In this document: piece by piece, positions 19,066 through 28,218 of the stretch
Layout of the letters: every line of letters starts with the position of its first letter
How positions within the stretch are numbered: the first letter of the stretch is position 1
Assembly: GCF_011769985.2 (NCBI RefSeq)
Contig: NZ_CP039734.2
Location: 2,046,001 to 2,110,000, forward strand
DNA length: 64,000 nt
Direction: 5' to 3'
DNA from: Sulfurospirillum diekertiae
GTDB lineage: Bacteria > Campylobacterota > Campylobacteria > Campylobacterales > Sulfurospirillaceae
The notes under the pieces: model-generated
The model's database searches: none
Seen by the model: only the letters and a program-made list of their open reading frames with translations
What the model was told of the DNA's origin: nothing
Translations under genes and position numbers: made by a program

Positions 19066-20562
19066 TTATGCTTTATTGTGTTTAAACTCAGGAACAATCT
19101 CTTGTAATTTACTTATTTTATCTTTACATGTAAAGAGATCTTCAATATCTTTTTGTAACTTACCAATATCATATACCGTTTTATGTGCAACCATAATAGA
19201 CGCATACATAGTCTTTTTATCGCTCTCGTTAATCAGAAGTTCTTCATATAACTTTTCACCAGGTCTAAGCCCTGTAAATTTGATCGCAATATCTTTTTTC
19301 TTTGATAAATCAATCATTTTTTGTGCGAGATCAACAATCTTAACAGGCTCTCCCATATCCAATATAAAAAGCTCGCCACTTTGTCCAATGGCACCCGTTT
19401 GGAGTACCAACTCACACGCTTCAGGGATCAACATAAAATAACGTGTCATTTCAGGGTGCGTTACTGTAATCGGGCCACCCTTTTCAATTTGTGCTTTAAA
19501 CTTTGGTATGACAGAACCACTACTGCCAAGAACATTACCAAAACGAACGGCAACGATCTGCGTCTCTTTTGAATTGATATTTTGAGCATACAATTCACAA
19601 ATTCGCTTAGTCGCACCCATGACATTGGTTGGACGGACTGCCTTATCAGTTGAAATTAATATAAATTGTTTAACACCGTATTTAATAGAGAGGTCAATGC
19701 AAATTTTCGTCCCTAAAATATTATTTAAAATACCCTCTTCCACATTTGCTTCCACAAGAGGGACATGTTTGTAAGCAGCCGCATGAATGACTATTTCTGG
19801 CATATAGGTTAAAAATGTTTTATCCATCAAAGATTCATTCAAAACACTTTGCATAATGGGCACAAGTTTATCGCTTTGCAACTCTTCAATCAGTTGATAC
19901 AGATTAAATTCACTGTGATCAATTAAAATCAGTTTTTTTGCATTGTATTTAAGACATTGTCGAACTATCTCGCTCCCAATACTTCCACCAGCTCCCGTTA
20001 TCATAATTGTTTTATCATTGATAAACTGAGAAATTTTAACTTTATCAAGATCTTTAGGGTGCCTTGCTAAAAGATCTTCAACCGTAATTTCTTTGAGTTG
20101 ATTGGATAAAAAGGTATCTGATAAAATCGTATCTAAGGAAGGTAAGATTTTAATCTCATGAAAATAAGGTCTAAGTTCTTCATAAATTGCATTAATGCTT
20201 TTAGGTGATGCGGAGGGCATTGCAATTAAAAGTAGGTCATATTTCGCCTCACCAAGTTTCTCTTTTAACCCATCTTTGGAAATAATTCGAACACTATCAA
20301 TGCTGCGCTTTTGAAGTCGTTTGTCATCGTCTACAAAATAACGAATTTGATAGACGCTATCACGGTACTCTTCTTCAAGCTTCAATCCAGATTTTCCAGC
20401 ACCATAAATCACCAACGTTTTATCTTTATCTATACGACTATGATTAACCCAAAAATAGTAGAGATACATAACAAATGTGATTGAGAAAAGATACAAAAAA
20501 AGTTCGGATAACATCAACGATAAACGAATATACGTATATAAAATACTGGCGCATAAACACAA
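19066..20562 (-). CDS. UDP-HexNAc 4,6-dehydratase (WbpM/PglF type), catalytic part
   Basis: Up to 498 residues. After one or two helices it carries a first Rossmann fold (VIYGAGKSGLKL) and a second, catalytic one (MITGAGGSIGSEI). The active-site block is TDKAVRPTNVMGATKR, where Asp, Met and Lys replace the classical Tyr, as in PglF and WbpM. It would convert UDP-GlcNAc to the 4-keto-6-deoxy sugar. The nominal start is a TTG at 20562 with no good ribosome site. The expected N-terminal helices lie in another frame at 20514-20801, so this looks like a full-length gene of about 590 codons split by a one-base shift. The C-terminus PEFKHNKA resembles that of PglF. Confidence 0.85.
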   Translation of the reverse strand: MCLCASILYTYIRLSLMLSELFLYLFSITFVMYLYYFWVNHSRIDKDKTLVIYGAGKSGLKLEEEYRDSVYQIRYFVDDDKRLQKRSIDSVRIISKDGLKEKLGEAKYDLLLIAMPSASPKSINAIYEELRPYFHEIKILPSLDTILSDTFLSNQLKEITVEDLLARHPKDLDKVKISQFINDKTIMITGAGGSIGSEIVRQCLKYNAKKLILIDHSEFNLYQLIEELQSDKLVPIMQSVLNESLMDKTFLTYMPEIVIHAAAYKHVPLVEANVEEGILNNILGTKICIDLSIKYGVKQFILISTDKAVRPTNVMGATKRICELYAQNINSKETQIVAVRFGNVLGSSGSVIPKFKAQIEKGGPITVTHPEMTRYFMLIPEACELVLQTGAIGQSGELFILDMGEPVKIVDLAQKMIDLSKKKDIAIKFTGLRPGEKLYEELLINESDKKTMYASIMVAHKTVYDIGKLQKDIEDLFTCKDKISKLQEIVPEFKHNKA

Positions 20563-20801
20563 AAAGCAGAGATATAAACTACACTTTTAAGTAAAAATGT
20601 TTTTTGCGTTACTTTTGACCAAGAGAGAGACGAATCTTTAAAAAGAAAAATAGAGGCAAGAATACGAACAAAAATAACAACACCAATAACTTCGAATTGA
20701 ACCTCATTGTGAAATATCCAAAACGTCCATAAAAAGGTTATGCATGTTAGGAAAACAATGACTAAAATATTTAAAATCCGTTTATCGAGTGCTAAAAGCA
20801 T
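20514..20801 (-). pseudogene. N-terminal membrane segment of the WbpM/PglF-type gene, out of frame
   Basis: 95 codons with three hydrophobic helices (about residues 8-30, 35-55 and 65-92), the usual beginning of membrane-anchored 4,6-dehydratases. The frame stops at 20514, and the catalytic part continues in the -1 frame. Both frames are open over 20514-20586, so the lesion lies there; a lost base in this stretch would explain it. No canonical slippery heptamer in the correct phase was found, so programmed frameshifting is not supported. ATG at 20801 abuts the WbpL-like stop. A sequencing error is equally possible. Confidence 0.6.
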
Positions 20802-21772
20802 TATTCAAACTTCTTTCGTTTGTCCACAATTTTCATAGCACCATAAAGCACTAAAACTGCTACCATTAAATACCCCATTACGTTACGTGGTTGAATGAAC
20901 GCACTATATCCTAAAATCAATAAAACAAGATTAATTCCAAGTGCAAAAAAGACAACGCGATCATGCAAAATTCCACTTTGCACCAAACGCTGATATGCAT
21001 GTTTGCGGTGTGCCTGCGAGAGCTTCTCATGATTTTGGTAACGTCTTAGCAGTGTTAAAGTTGCATCAAACCAAAAAAGTCCAAAAAGGATAATCCAAAT
21101 AAAAATAGAAAAACCACTATTTTGATAATAAAGGGCAAAGATAGCAACCGTATAGCCCAAAAGTGTACTGCCAACATCACCCATAAAAATTTTGGCCTTA
21201 TGCCAGTTCCACACTAAAAATCCAGCGACGGAAGCTACTAAAATTAAGAAATGATCCCCTCCGAACAAGAGCCATCCTGCGATGGCTAAAAAAATCGCTT
21301 CACTTCCAGCATAACCATCAATACCATCCAAAAAATTATAGAGGTTAATAAACCACATGATTCCAAAAAAAGCTAAAGCATTGCTAATAAATGGGTTTTC
21401 AATCACCCAAAATCCAAAATCAATTCGCTCAAGTCCACCAAGTGCATAAAGCCCTGCAACGCTAACAACCGCTTGCACCAAAAGCCTTAATTTTGGCGAT
21501 AATTCATACAGGTCATCAAAATAACTTACAACCGAGAGCAAACTTCCACACATCAGCGCGTAAAATAAAGAAGGCTCAATTGCTTTACATGTAAAAAGAT
21601 AAATAAGCCCTAAGAACCATGTCACCGCAATCGCAATGCCTCCACCATGCGGTGTTGGTGTCGTATGAGAGCTGCGCTCATTGACTGTGGCAAGTAATGA
21701 TTTTTTTAGTGCAAAAGATCGAATAAGGTAGGTAAAAAAAAGTGAAACCACAAAGATAAAAAGATAGGTCAT
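20801..21772 (-). CDS. Polyprenyl-phosphate HexNAc-1-phosphate transferase, WbpL-like
   Basis: 323 residues, about ten membrane helices. It links a sugar-1-phosphate to undecaprenyl phosphate on the inner leaflet, starting a polysaccharide unit. Family motifs are present: TPHGGGIAIA (residues 40-49), the Asp pair at 86-87 (SYFDDL), NFLDGIDG (146-153) and HRKHAYQRLV near residue 235. The neighbours are WbpV-like upstream and WbpM-like downstream, the order wbpV-wbpL-wbpM known from Pseudomonas aeruginosa O6. The substrate is therefore probably UDP-QuiNAc or UDP-FucNAc rather than UDP-GlcNAc. It overlaps the upstream gene by 4 bases. Confidence 0.88.
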   Translation of the reverse strand: MTYLFIFVVSLFFTYLIRSFALKKSLLATVNERSSHTTPTPHGGGIAIAVTWFLGLIYLFTCKAIEPSLFYALMCGSLLSVVSYFDDLYELSPKLRLLVQAVVSVAGLYALGGLERIDFGFWVIENPFISNALAFFGIMWFINLYNFLDGIDGYAGSEAIFLAIAGWLLFGGDHFLILVASVAGFLVWNWHKAKIFMGDVGSTLLGYTVAIFALYYQNSGFSIFIWIILFGLFWFDATLTLLRRYQNHEKLSQAHRKHAYQRLVQSGILHDRVVFFALGINLVLLILGYSAFIQPRNVMGYLMVAVLVLYGAMKIVDKRKKFE

Positions 21773-22626
21773 TGCACAGTACCTTGAACCATCAATGCTA
21801 TACCTTCCTGCGTTGAATAGGGGTTTTTAAAATGTAAACTCTCTTTTGTCTTGCTGTTATTTACGGTTAAACTCTCAAATAATCTTTTGTAAAAAGAGGG
21901 TTTGAGCCATTTTAGCAATGTCGCAAACAAAGGTGGTTTAATTAAAAGAAGTTTTCTCTTTTTAGCTTTAGCCAGTAGCATGATTAATTCCGTAGTTGAG
22001 AGAGATACATCGTCACCGGCTAAAAAGATACCGCTTTTGCGTTGATCTATAATCGTCTCAAGTAATGCACATAAATTCCCAATAAAAACAAAACTCCGTT
22101 TATTATCAATACCACCTAGAGGCAAGAGCGGCATTGTGTCAATCAGTTTCATCAGATTTTGCATATTTGCTTTAACGCCACTACCATAAACAATAGGTGT
22201 ACGAATAATAGAAACAACAAAATTTTCATCAGCTAATTTTTGGAGCTCTTGTTCAGCTTTCAATTTAGTTCTACCATAAGCATCTTCAGGGAAACATGGG
22301 CTTGTTTCGGTATACGCGATAGCACTCTCTTCACCATACACTTTAACCGTACTCATAAAAATAAACTGTTTAACACCATTCTCTTTTGCTTTATGCGCTA
22401 ACTGTAACGCCTGATCAACATTGACTTTCTCATAAGCCTCATCACTTGCTCCACCCATTTGATGCACTAATGCGGAGAGATGAATCACTGTCTCTACATT
22501 TTTTACATGTAAAGTTTCCACATCATCATTGACAAAAGAAAAAGGCTGAATAGCATATTTATGAGCATACTGCTTTTGAAAGTAACTTCCAATAAAACCA
22601 CGAGCTCCTGTTAAGATAAGATTCAT
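21769..22626 (-). CDS. NAD-dependent epimerase/dehydratase, WbpV-like 4-reductase
   Basis: 285 residues; extended short-chain dehydrogenase with GARGFIGS near residue 7, the STVKVYGE segment and a YGRTK active-site Tyr-Lys pair. Placed before WbpL- and WbpM-like genes, it is predicted to reduce the 4-keto intermediate to UDP-QuiNAc (inference from order). An upstream ATG at 22659 is possible. I prefer 22626 because it forms the typical ATGA overlap with the upstream glycosyltransferase stop, has GGTGG nearby, and starts directly with the Rossmann strand (MNLILTGARG). Palindrome copy 22503 encodes Leu-His-Val-Lys. Confidence 0.82.
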   Translation of the reverse strand: MNLILTGARGFIGSYFQKQYAHKYAIQPFSFVNDDVETLHVKNVETVIHLSALVHQMGGASDEAYEKVNVDQALQLAHKAKENGVKQFIFMSTVKVYGEESAIAYTETSPCFPEDAYGRTKLKAEQELQKLADENFVVSIIRTPIVYGSGVKANMQNLMKLIDTMPLLPLGGIDNKRSFVFIGNLCALLETIIDQRKSGIFLAGDDVSLSTTELIMLLAKAKKRKLLLIKPPLFATLLKWLKPSFYKRLFESLTVNNSKTKESLHFKNPYSTQEGIALMVQGTVQ

Positions 22627-23540
22627 TTTTGACCACCGAAAATACTTATCAAAAGGCATGCAAAGAAAAATAAATATTTATCCTTAGGCTTCCTTCGGCA
22701 CTTTTGTGCATGCCAAGCAAGCTTAAAAAAACCAATTTTATCTAAAGACGACCATTCCTTAACGAACGGTTGTTCGCTCATGCCTATAATAATAGCAATT
22801 GTTTTCGCTTGAACAATCGCACCACCAAATAAAATTTTTTTCAATCGATACAAAAAAGCTTTCAACCCTTGATTAACTCCAACTTGATTGTTTGTATGTT
22901 GACGATACCGCATACTTGGCTTTTCATCAATGACCCAACGAAAACCATTGGCTCTTGCGTACGCATAGCAAAACCAATCATGCAACCATACAGTATTAAC
23001 CAAATCCCATTTTTGACAAATACACTGCTTGATTTGTACGGCTAAAATCTGTGTTAAAACATAGGTACATCCAGGACCTGCTGCTTCAAACAAATAGTCA
23101 TACTGACATTGTGGCTGAGACTTGACAATCAACTTTTCACGTCCATCTTCCCAAAAAGCTAAGACATTGCTAGAATATCCATCAGATTTTGTTTCATGTA
23201 ATTTTTGGATTGCGCGACTTAACTTATCTTGGTGCCAAATATCATCCTGATCTGCAAAAGCAATAAAATCATACGGCGTAAAATCAACATCACGAATAAG
23301 ACGAAAGAAATTTTTTGCTGCACCCCCAAAACGACCTACATCCTCTAATATCATTATTTGAGAGTTATCAAGATAAGACGCTTCTATCCATTCTCGTGTT
23401 CCATCACGTGATGTATCAATGCTAATAAAAATCGTTACCTTAACATCTTCTTGATTTAGAATACTGTCAATTTGCTCTTTTATATATTGTTTACCATTAT
23501 AAGCTGCTAATAAAATAGCTATTTTATTTTGCTTTATCAT
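22623..23540 (-). CDS. Family 2 glycosyltransferase
   Basis: 305 residues, GT-A fold: AILLAAYNGKQYIKEQIDSI at the start and the metal-binding FADQDDIWHQDKL near residue 95. Such enzymes move a sugar from a nucleotide donor to a lipid-linked oligosaccharide at the cytosolic face. The C-terminal hydrophobic stretch (YLFFFACLLISIF) may attach it to the membrane. It is similar in layout to the following glycosyltransferase (ATYNGGKYLSEQFDSI), suggesting related acceptors. The start overlaps the upstream gene's stop by 4 bases. Donor and acceptor are not predictable. Confidence 0.85.
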   Translation of the reverse strand: MIKQNKIAILLAAYNGKQYIKEQIDSILNQEDVKVTIFISIDTSRDGTREWIEASYLDNSQIMILEDVGRFGGAAKNFFRLIRDVDFTPYDFIAFADQDDIWHQDKLSRAIQKLHETKSDGYSSNVLAFWEDGREKLIVKSQPQCQYDYLFEAAGPGCTYVLTQILAVQIKQCICQKWDLVNTVWLHDWFCYAYARANGFRWVIDEKPSMRYRQHTNNQVGVNQGLKAFLYRLKKILFGGAIVQAKTIAIIIGMSEQPFVKEWSSLDKIGFFKLAWHAQKCRRKPKDKYLFFFACLLISIFGGQK

Positions 23541-24292
23541 CGTGCTATAAGCTGCCTAATCCAACGTAAAACAATATATACCACCATAATGCCTCTAAAA
23601 CTAATTTTCTGAAAGATTGAATACTTAGATTTTTCACTTGTTTGGGAAGCATTTGTAGCATGACGTCTATAGTACATCAATTTATCATCAGCAAAAACAA
23701 CTGAACCAAAAATTTCAGCAATCAAGCCAATCCACCAATCATGCATAGGAATATTCTTTGGTATAGGCATGGCTCTCTCATATATTTTGCGATTAAATGC
23801 CATAGCACATCCAATATAGGAATTATGCACAAGATTATTTAAAAACCCTCTTTTAGAATGATTGAGCTTATAAAAAGAGTCCTTTAAAAGATGCTTAACT
23901 TCATCAACGATCATTGCATCACTCATCACCAAATCATATTTTTGAAGCAAAGAAATGATCGTTGCGATCTTATGAGGTAACCATACATCATCTTGATCAC
24001 ATAATGTAATATACTCAGACGATGAAAACTGCATCAAATATGCAAAATTATTTTTTGCTTCACCCGTATAAATATCATCATCAATCAATATAATCTTCTC
24101 CGGATACCTTAACATATATTGTTTTATAATATATACAGTATTGTCGCTTGAGCCATCATCATGAATAATTAATTTCCAATCTTTATAAGTCTGATTTACA
24201 ATAGAATCGAATTGTTCAGAAAGATATTTCCCTCCATTATACGTGGCCATTAATATATCTATTGTAGAACTACTTGGAGCAATATTTGCCAT
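23537..24292 (-). CDS. Family 2 glycosyltransferase
   Basis: 251 residues: IDILMATYNGGKYLSEQFDS, then LIIHDDGSSDNT, and the catalytic-metal block LCDQDDVWLPHK near residue 100. This variant (QDD-x-W) is frequent among rhamnosyl- and related transferases of O-antigen loci. It overlaps the upstream rhamnosyltransferase-like gene by 23 bases and the downstream one by 4, so it is in one operon. The DNA is more AT-rich than in the flanking housekeeping genes, fitting acquired O-antigen DNA. Specificity is unknown. Confidence 0.84.
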   Translation of the reverse strand: MANIAPSSSTIDILMATYNGGKYLSEQFDSIVNQTYKDWKLIIHDDGSSDNTVYIIKQYMLRYPEKIILIDDDIYTGEAKNNFAYLMQFSSSEYITLCDQDDVWLPHKIATIISLLQKYDLVMSDAMIVDEVKHLLKDSFYKLNHSKRGFLNNLVHNSYIGCAMAFNRKIYERAMPIPKNIPMHDWWIGLIAEIFGSVVFADDKLMYYRRHATNASQTSEKSKYSIFQKISFRGIMVVYIVLRWIRQLIAR

Positions 24293-25130
24293 ATTTTCCC
24301 CTAAGAAAATCTCTAATTCCTTCTAATGTAGCTTTATTTTTAGCAATTTTATCTTTTTCAAGAACTATAATCTTAATCCATTCGAAGATAATCCATTTTA
24401 TGATTTTAAGCCCAAATAATGGAAACTCCCAAAAATATTTCTGTAAAAGATAGAGCCGATTTCGTGTTATGTAATATCTTCTTATAGGGCTATGATTAGA
24501 ATAGCGAATAGATTTAAACCCTAACTTGATCTCTCTAAGATCACCTAAGCAATGTTCCAATAGTGCAAATTCGCACAACAATATTTTGTAATGATTATGA
24601 CGCAATCTTAAACAATATTCTTGGTCTACGGCATCAATAAACAATTCATTAATAAACTCGCCTATCTTTTGATAAATATGTAGATTTAGCAAATTCCCAG
24701 AAGTCATTACATCAAAGATTTCAGATACTTTTTGAATTTGGACGGGCTTATTTATAGAATGTTCCAGTACATGTACGGGAGACACTATTCCTATAGAAGT
24801 AATATCGCAGTGTAAAGTACATTGAATTAAATTTTCTAAATTATTACCTTCAAATCTACTGTCTTGATCCATAGTCAAAAGCCAAGAAGCACCGTCTTTA
24901 ATGGCTAATTTGGCCCCAACATTCAAAGCATGTGCTATACCTTGGTTTCCATTATTATTAATGTAGACTAAATTTTTAAATTGCACGAAGCTATTAACTA
25001 ATTGTCTATTAATAACATCTGAATTATCAACAACGTAAAGCTTAATAACATTATTAATGTAACTTTGAATATTTTTTATTATTGTTAAATTTGGATTATA
25101 TAAGACTACGATTGCAGAAATATGATTCAT
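24270..25130 (-). CDS. Family 2 glycosyltransferase, rhamnosyltransferase-like
   Basis: 286 residues. The start SAIVVLYNPNLTIIKNIQSY, then LYVVDNSD and LTMDQDSRF near residue 93, is the pattern of dTDP-rhamnosyltransferases (RhlC/RfbN-like). The operon also makes dTDP-rhamnose (rmlABCD), which supports that donor, but this remains inference. The C-terminal third is basic and aromatic. Upstream is a 157-base AT-rich spacer (25131-25287) in which I see no gene; it may carry a promoter for this gene, or may simply reflect mosaic assembly of the island. Confidence 0.82.
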   Translation of the reverse strand: MNHISAIVVLYNPNLTIIKNIQSYINNVIKLYVVDNSDVINRQLVNSFVQFKNLVYINNNGNQGIAHALNVGAKLAIKDGASWLLTMDQDSRFEGNNLENLIQCTLHCDITSIGIVSPVHVLEHSINKPVQIQKVSEIFDVMTSGNLLNLHIYQKIGEFINELFIDAVDQEYCLRLRHNHYKILLCEFALLEHCLGDLREIKLGFKSIRYSNHSPIRRYYITRNRLYLLQKYFWEFPLFGLKIIKWIIFEWIKIIVLEKDKIAKNKATLEGIRDFLRGKYGKYCSK

Positions 25131-25287
25131 CTTATTGATTCCTTTTTTAAAATTGCCAAAAGATTAAAATTATACACTTTACGTAGAAGTATAAAGATAG
25201 TTGTATTACCTAAAAGAATTGAGTTGTAATTAATCACTTTTAGTTCCGATATTGAATATCTGATCAAAAGAAGTTAGGAACATAATT

Positions 25288-25917
25288 CTATACACTTTTT
25301 ATTATTCTTGCTGGATTTCCACCAACAATACTATTTGCTGGAATATCTTTTGTGACAACAGCATTTGCTCCAATAATTGTGTTTTTACCTATCCGTACAT
25401 TTGGCATAATAGCCACACCTTCTCCGATCCAGACATTATCTTCGATTATTACTGGACCTTTCGAAGTAATTTTTCTCAAATTTGGTGGTAATTTTAAGGA
25501 TTCGATAGTTGTTTTGCCATGAAAATGATCTATTATCAATACTTTACTAGCTATCAAAACATTATTTCCTATCAAAATTTTGTTTACGCATCCTATGTGA
25601 CAATCGTAGTTTATGCTTACATTATTACAAATAATGAGTTCTGGTATATTAAAACCATCCAAAGGCTTTGAGTAAGCTTCTAGCCTCAATCTTGAACAAG
25701 CATTAAAATTATTTCCAATTGATATATACTCTAAGCCATGAGATGTTATAGGAAACATTATTCTAGGATTTTTACCACATTGTGCTAATTGCTTAATAAT
25801 ATATTGAGTAGTCACATTTGTTATAACAAATAATATTGCTCGTATGATATTTTTATGTATAAAAAATACTATGACTTTTAAAATAATAATAATAATATTT
25901 TTAATAAATTGTTGCAT
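25288..25917 (-). CDS. Left-handed beta-helix acyltransferase (hexapeptide repeat)
   Basis: 209 residues. After a hydrophobic N-terminus (residues 5-40) come hexapeptide repeats, such as ISIGNNF, ILIGNNVLIAS and VIIEDNVWIGEGVAIMPNV, ending in GANAVVTKDIPANSIVGGNP. This is the O-acetyltransferase pattern of the WbbJ/NodL group. The histidine in DHFHGK probably acts as catalytic base. Likely it O-acetylates a sugar of the surface polysaccharide using acetyl-CoA. It lies one base from the next upstream gene. Confidence 0.84.
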   Translation of the reverse strand: MQQFIKNIIIIILKVIVFFIHKNIIRAILFVITNVTTQYIIKQLAQCGKNPRIMFPITSHGLEYISIGNNFNACSRLRLEAYSKPLDGFNIPELIICNNVSINYDCHIGCVNKILIGNNVLIASKVLIIDHFHGKTTIESLKLPPNLRKITSKGPVIIEDNVWIGEGVAIMPNVRIGKNTIIGANAVVTKDIPANSIVGGNPARIIKSV

Positions 25918-25918
25918 T

Positions 25919-26911
25919 TTATCTTTTCCAGATTGTAATAATTTTATTTTTTTTGTCTTTTTTTAGAAATAGAATATATTGAATTACTATCATTTTACAA
26001 ACTATTTTGGGCATAACACTAATAATATAAATCAAATAAATAGGATAATCAATAGTCATTCCAAAAAAAAATTTATATTTTTTTAAAATTTCAATATTCA
26101 ATAAACCAAGGATTCTTAACATAACTAAATTTTTCAATGTAAATAAACCAGATATCTTTCCAAAATCCATTATACATTTCATCTTATGTTGTAATTTGTA
26201 TGATGGAGGAAGGGACATCACAAAATTTGTCCAACTATCGCATGCTATATCGTAGACTTTACTTGTCTCACTCCAATTTGTTTTCTTTAAGAGTGGATGT
26301 TCTAATCCTTCAACAGATTCACTTTTTATCCAAAATACTGAGAATTTTTTATTATCTGCAATATCTTCAAAGATTATCCCAATTTGTATAAAATAACTAT
26401 TATAATATCTTGAAAAATTGGCTCTTTTAATCAGTTCTTTATTGTAAACTAAACAACTTAGGCAAGTCATTAATGCACCTAACTCATTAAGCAATAAATT
26501 ACTTTCTTGGTAGTTTTTTGTTTCTATATTAATTTTATTAGCTAAATTAAATACTAATGCATCATATTTTTTGTCTTTTGTTTGTTCTAAAAGATACTTG
26601 ATTCCATTTTTAGGAATTTGATAAGTATCTCCTAACAACCAAATATATTCAGTATCTGGCAATTTTAGTCCAATTTCAAAATTTCTATCAGGCCCTACAT
26701 TAGATGCATTTTGGTGATACTTTAATAACGGGTATTCCTTCATCCATTTTTCGACAACTATTTTAGTTAAATCTGTCGATGCATTATCAGAAATAAAAAT
26801 TTGTATATTGTATTCTCTTGCTAATGGAATATGAAATTTAAGGCAATAATCAAGAAAATCAACACGATTGTATGTTGGAATCACAATAGACAAGAGACTA
26901 TTATATATCAA
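25919..26911 (-). CDS. Family 2 glycosyltransferase, possibly dideoxyhexosyl-transferring
   Basis: 330 residues: LSIVIPTYNRVDFLDYC at the start, IFISDNASTD near residue 37, YIWLLGDTYQ near residue 105. The length and the SDNASTD/LLGD form recall the RfbV-type abequosyltransferases that attach CDP-3,6-dideoxyhexoses, and the operon builds such a CDP sugar. This link is speculative. It overlaps the wzx gene by 4 bases. The gene is very AT-rich, with Asn, Ile and Lys abundant. Confidence 0.78.
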   Translation of the reverse strand: MIYNSLLSIVIPTYNRVDFLDYCLKFHIPLAREYNIQIFISDNASTDLTKIVVEKWMKEYPLLKYHQNASNVGPDRNFEIGLKLPDTEYIWLLGDTYQIPKNGIKYLLEQTKDKKYDALVFNLANKINIETKNYQESNLLLNELGALMTCLSCLVYNKELIKRANFSRYYNSYFIQIGIIFEDIADNKKFSVFWIKSESVEGLEHPLLKKTNWSETSKVYDIACDSWTNFVMSLPPSYKLQHKMKCIMDFGKISGLFTLKNLVMLRILGLLNIEILKKYKFFFGMTIDYPIYLIYIISVMPKIVCKMIVIQYILFLKKDKKNKIITIWKR

Positions 26912-28218
26912 TTTTTTCCACCTCTATATTTTCTAAAAATTATTAATACCCAAGGAATACCCCATATATAACTACTCAAGAATCCTAAGAAAAAATACTC
27001 AAACGGCAAATACATTGCAACAAGTAAAGTGGTTATAACTATATATGCGCCTGTCACAAATGATAGAAGCATCAATGGCTCTTCTTTATGAGCTCGCATA
27101 TACATAGCATACCCATTTATGATGATTTGAAATAGCCATCCTAAAGTTATGATACTGAGTGAAAAAGGACTGACCAGCCTATTTGCAAATGGTAATATAT
27201 CTTTTAAAAACAGCACAATAATAAATAGTGTACCTATTCCTAAAATATATGAAATACCTGCTAAAATGAGATGTTTTGTAAAAATAGGATCTAGCGTATT
27301 ATAATCCTTATGCGCTACATACATATTTATTTTAGGTATTATTACTGTCATCCATATGTTTGATATGCCGAAGATTGCAGTACATATAGCAATACTAAAT
27401 CCAATTTTTCCTGCTTCGACCACTCCATAATAATGAAATGCAATCGGGGTAAAAGCAAATAAAATAAAATAGCCACTTATCCAACTTACAGCATATTTTC
27501 CCAGAAGAGGTAAAATATCTTGTTTCCAATCATGTGTGATATTGTTACTTAACATAAAACATTGTTTTAGCATATATTTATATCTAGAAAAAATAATTAT
27601 TGTACCGCTTACTGTTCCTATTACTAAAGAGATTGCTAAAGCATATAGTTCTGAGCCAAGAATAAGAAGTATTACTGTAGAAATAAATGTTACAAGAGAG
27701 ATAAAAAAACGAATTTTTTGAACCTCTCCAACGCTGTTACACCCTTCAATAAAAGAAAGCAACATACTATTGACAAAAATAAATACCGAAGCTAACCCAT
27801 ATATCGCCCATGGTAAAATCCAATGTATTTCTGTTTGTTTTGCATTGAGTATTATAAATCCAACTATCAAAATGATTGGAAAAGCTATAAGCCCAATACC
27901 CCCAGACCATTTCATGGCAAATTGTAATAATGTAGCCAACCTCTCTAAATGCATTTGATCACCTGACAATGTATTGTCGGATTCAAATTTCAAATGTGCA
28001 AATTCATGAGCAGAAAATTGAAGCAATATCGTCGAAAACCCCATATCAGCAAAAATTGCTAATGCAGCTAAACTAACAAATGTATACCAGTACCCTTGTG
28101 TCTCGGCACTCAAGTATAATGGTATTAGTATAAGCATTAAAGGGCCAGAAAACAATCGCCATACCTGATTTATAGCAGTATGTCGAAAATCATAGCTTAG
28201 GAAAGTTTTTTTCATCAA
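26908..28218 (-). CDS. wzx: O-antigen flippase Wzx-like
   Basis: 436 residues with about 12 hydrophobic helices and few conserved polar residues, the pattern of polysaccharide (MOP superfamily) flippases. It begins with a basic-aromatic segment and YLSAETQGYWYTFVSLAALA, typical of Wzx. It would move the undecaprenyl-linked unit across the inner membrane. No Wzy polymerase is obvious in this locus; the WaaL-like protein at 42351-43571 is the only other O-antigen membrane protein seen. It overlaps rfbH by 4 bases. Confidence 0.82.
   Translation of the reverse strand: MMKKTFLSYDFRHTAINQVWRLFSGPLMLILIPLYLSAETQGYWYTFVSLAALAIFADMGFSTILLQFSAHEFAHLKFESDNTLSGDQMHLERLATLLQFAMKWSGGIGLIAFPIILIVGFIILNAKQTEIHWILPWAIYGLASVFIFVNSMLLSFIEGCNSVGEVQKIRFFISLVTFISTVILLILGSELYALAISLVIGTVSGTIIIFSRYKYMLKQCFMLSNNITHDWKQDILPLLGKYAVSWISGYFILFAFTPIAFHYYGVVEAGKIGFSIAICTAIFGISNIWMTVIIPKINMYVAHKDYNTLDPIFTKHLILAGISYILGIGTLFIIVLFLKDILPFANRLVSPFSLSIITLGWLFQIIINGYAMYMRAHKEEPLMLLSFVTGAYIVITTLLVAMYLPFEYFFLGFLSSYIWGIPWVLIIFRKYRGGKN

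Noticed and set aside
20514-20562. Programmed -1 ribosomal frameshift in the dehydratase gene
   Set aside because: No X-XXY-YYZ heptamer in the zero frame and no clear downstream structure.
25131-25287. A small gene in the AT-rich spacer between the acetyltransferase and glycosyltransferase genes
   Set aside because: Only very short frames and no ribosome site found.
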